Below, piece after piece: positions 60,011 through 60,884 of a stretch of DNA of 60,884 nt. The position numbers were made by a program, and so were the translations under genes. Every line of letters starts with the position of its first letter. Position 1 is the first letter of the stretch. The notes below the pieces were generated by a model, which was given only the letters and a program-made list of their open reading frames with translations, was not told where the DNA came from and searched no databases. This DNA is from Lentisphaeria bacterium (GTDB lineage: Bacteria; Verrucomicrobiota; Lentisphaeria; Victivallales; UBA1829). The DNA is taken from assembly GCA_017629515.1 (NCBI GenBank), contig JAGBXB010000012.1:1-60884 (forward strand), given 5' to 3'.

Positions 60011-60884
60011 ATGAGCAAAAACTACAAAATCGCCGTTCTCCCCGGAGATGGTACAGGACCCGAAGTAATTGCAGAGGGTATCAAAGTCATCAACGCCGCC
60101 GCAAAAAAATTCGGTTTCAATATGGAATACGATTCCTATGACTGGGGCGGAACCCGCTATATGGAACAGGGCACCATCATGCCTGATGATGCCGTGGAGA
60201 TCATGAAAAAATATAACGCCATCTATCTGGGCGCGATCGGCCGTCCTGATGTGACCCCCGGTATCCTGGAAAAAGGGATCCTTCTCAAACTGCGTTTTGA
60301 ACTGGATCAGTATATCAATCTGCGTCCTGTGAAATTGTTCCCCGGCGTGGAAACTCCCCTTGCAAACAAAACTCCCGAAGATATCGACTATGTAGTTGTG
60401 CGTGAAAACTCCGGTGACGTTTATACCGGTATCGGCGGAGCCTCCCAGGTAGGTACCCCTGATGAAGTTGCCACACAGACCATGGTCTATACCCGCAAAC
60501 AGGCTGACCGCTGCCTGCGTTATGCCTTTGAATGTGCGAAAAAACGCCACAGCAAAGAAAATCCCTGGAAGGGACTTTCCGCCGAAGATATCGCCGCAGG
60601 TAAAACCTGTAAACTTACTCTCTGCGGTAAATCCAATGTTCTCACCTACGTTTTCGGTATGTGGATCAGAGCCATGGAAGAAATGGCAAAAGAATATCCC
60701 GAAGTGAAAGTGGACTACTGCAACGTGGATGCTATCTGTATGTGGATGGTGAAAAATCCTGAATGGTTCGATGTGATCGTTACTACCAATATGTTTGGCG
60801 ACATCATTACCGACCTTGCAGCCATGACCCAGGGCGGTATGGGTATTGCCGCCGGCGGTAACCTCAATCCCGAAGGTGTGAGTA
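60011..60884 (+). CDS. Isocitrate/isopropylmalate dehydrogenase family protein (3' truncated by window edge)
   Basis: 291 codons are in the window; the stop lies beyond it. The product begins MSKNYKIAVLPGDGTGPEVI, the family opening. LKLRFELDQYINLRPVKLFPG supplies the substrate arginines, and VVRENSGDVYTGIGG the phosphorylation-loop region. DYCNVDAICMWM and NMFGDIITDLAA give the metal-binding aspartates. It is a divalent-metal, NAD-dependent beta-decarboxylating dehydrogenase. The ILEKGILLKL context is closer to LeuB-like or tartrate-dehydrogenase-like forms than to isocitrate dehydrogenase. Without the C-terminus and neighbouring genes the substrate is open. Confidence 0.88.
   Translation, partial: MSKNYKIAVLPGDGTGPEVIAEGIKVINAAAKKFGFNMEYDSYDWGGTRYMEQGTIMPDDAVEIMKKYNAIYLGAIGRPDVTPGILEKGILLKLRFELDQYINLRPVKLFPGVETPLANKTPEDIDYVVVRENSGDVYTGIGGASQVGTPDEVATQTMVYTRKQADRCLRYAFECAKKRHSKENPWKGLSAEDIAAGKTCKLTLCGKSNVLTYVFGMWIRAMEEMAKEYPEVKVDYCNVDAICMWMVKNPEWFDVIVTTNMFGDIITDLAAMTQGGMGIAAGGNLNPEGVS

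Overview
The window looks like chromosome of a host-associated, fermentative Gram-negative bacterium of the PVC group, most likely Lentisphaerae (Victivallales-like). This rests on several things read together: a DUF1549/DUF1553 protein paired with a pre-peptidase (PPC-type) partner, Hanks-type Ser/Thr kinases with long C-terminal extensions, LpxA plus a WaaP-like kinase (lipopolysaccharide), a Lentisphaerae-style pseudopilin, a 36-codon basic protein of a type I associate with PVC genomes, and GH36/GH42 glycosidases. The taxon is an inference, since no rRNA gene is present. I see no insertion sequence, prophage, integrase, CRISPR array or origin.

Layout. 1-5.7 kb: the 3' part of a zinc-ribbon Ser/Thr kinase gene, a eukaryote-type purB, a small membrane protein and a secreted protein. 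5.7-12.0 kb: a 1363-residue secreted glycosidase-like protein and a cytoplasmic GH36 alpha-galactosidase. 12.3-19.5 kb: an operon of DUF1549/DUF1553, PPC partner, Rid/chorismatase-like protein, metallophosphoesterase and Dus. 19.6-22.8 kb: HPr, TrkA and TrkH. 23.1-26.2 kb: ECF sigma factor, zinc-finger anti-sigma, secreted metallo-beta-lactamase-fold protein and QueH. 26.1-34.0 kb (minus strand): Nudix, ClpC, a membrane protein, M20 amidohydrolase, split chromate transporter, LpxA and the 36-residue basic protein. 34.1-44.1 kb: TtcA-like protein, an orphan, a polysaccharide deacetylase, tRNA-Arg(ACG), GH42 beta-galactosidase, DMT transporter, a TMTC-like membrane protein with a lipoprotein, and a WaaP-like kinase. 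44.1-56.8 kb: one long minus-strand gene string (TPR protein, SpoU methyltransferase, LRR kinase, LipM/LplA-like, RNase III, Fe-ADH, TilS, pseudopilin, ComEC, MBL). 57.0-59.6 kb: thioredoxin, GT4 glycosyltransferase and LacI regulator. 60.0 kb to the edge: a 5' fragment of an isocitrate/isopropylmalate dehydrogenase gene.

The most notable signal is the kinase at 52032-55115. Its beta3 (VAIK) lysine is replaced by Ala115, and a lysine (Lys98) sits in the glycine-rich loop instead. This is the same swap, at the same 17-residue spacing, that defines eukaryotic WNK (with-no-lysine) kinases. All other catalytic residues are kept. The other kinase in the window (1-2868) is canonical and serves as an internal alignment control. 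Other points worth a second look are a tetracysteine where planctomycete relatives of the DUF1549/DUF1553 protein carry a haem site, a ComEC whose metallo-beta-lactamase domain has lost its zinc ligands, a clpC promoter nested inside the upstream gene's terminator, and a recurrent promoter form (TTGAnn, 16-nt spacer, TATATT-like) at about a dozen start regions.
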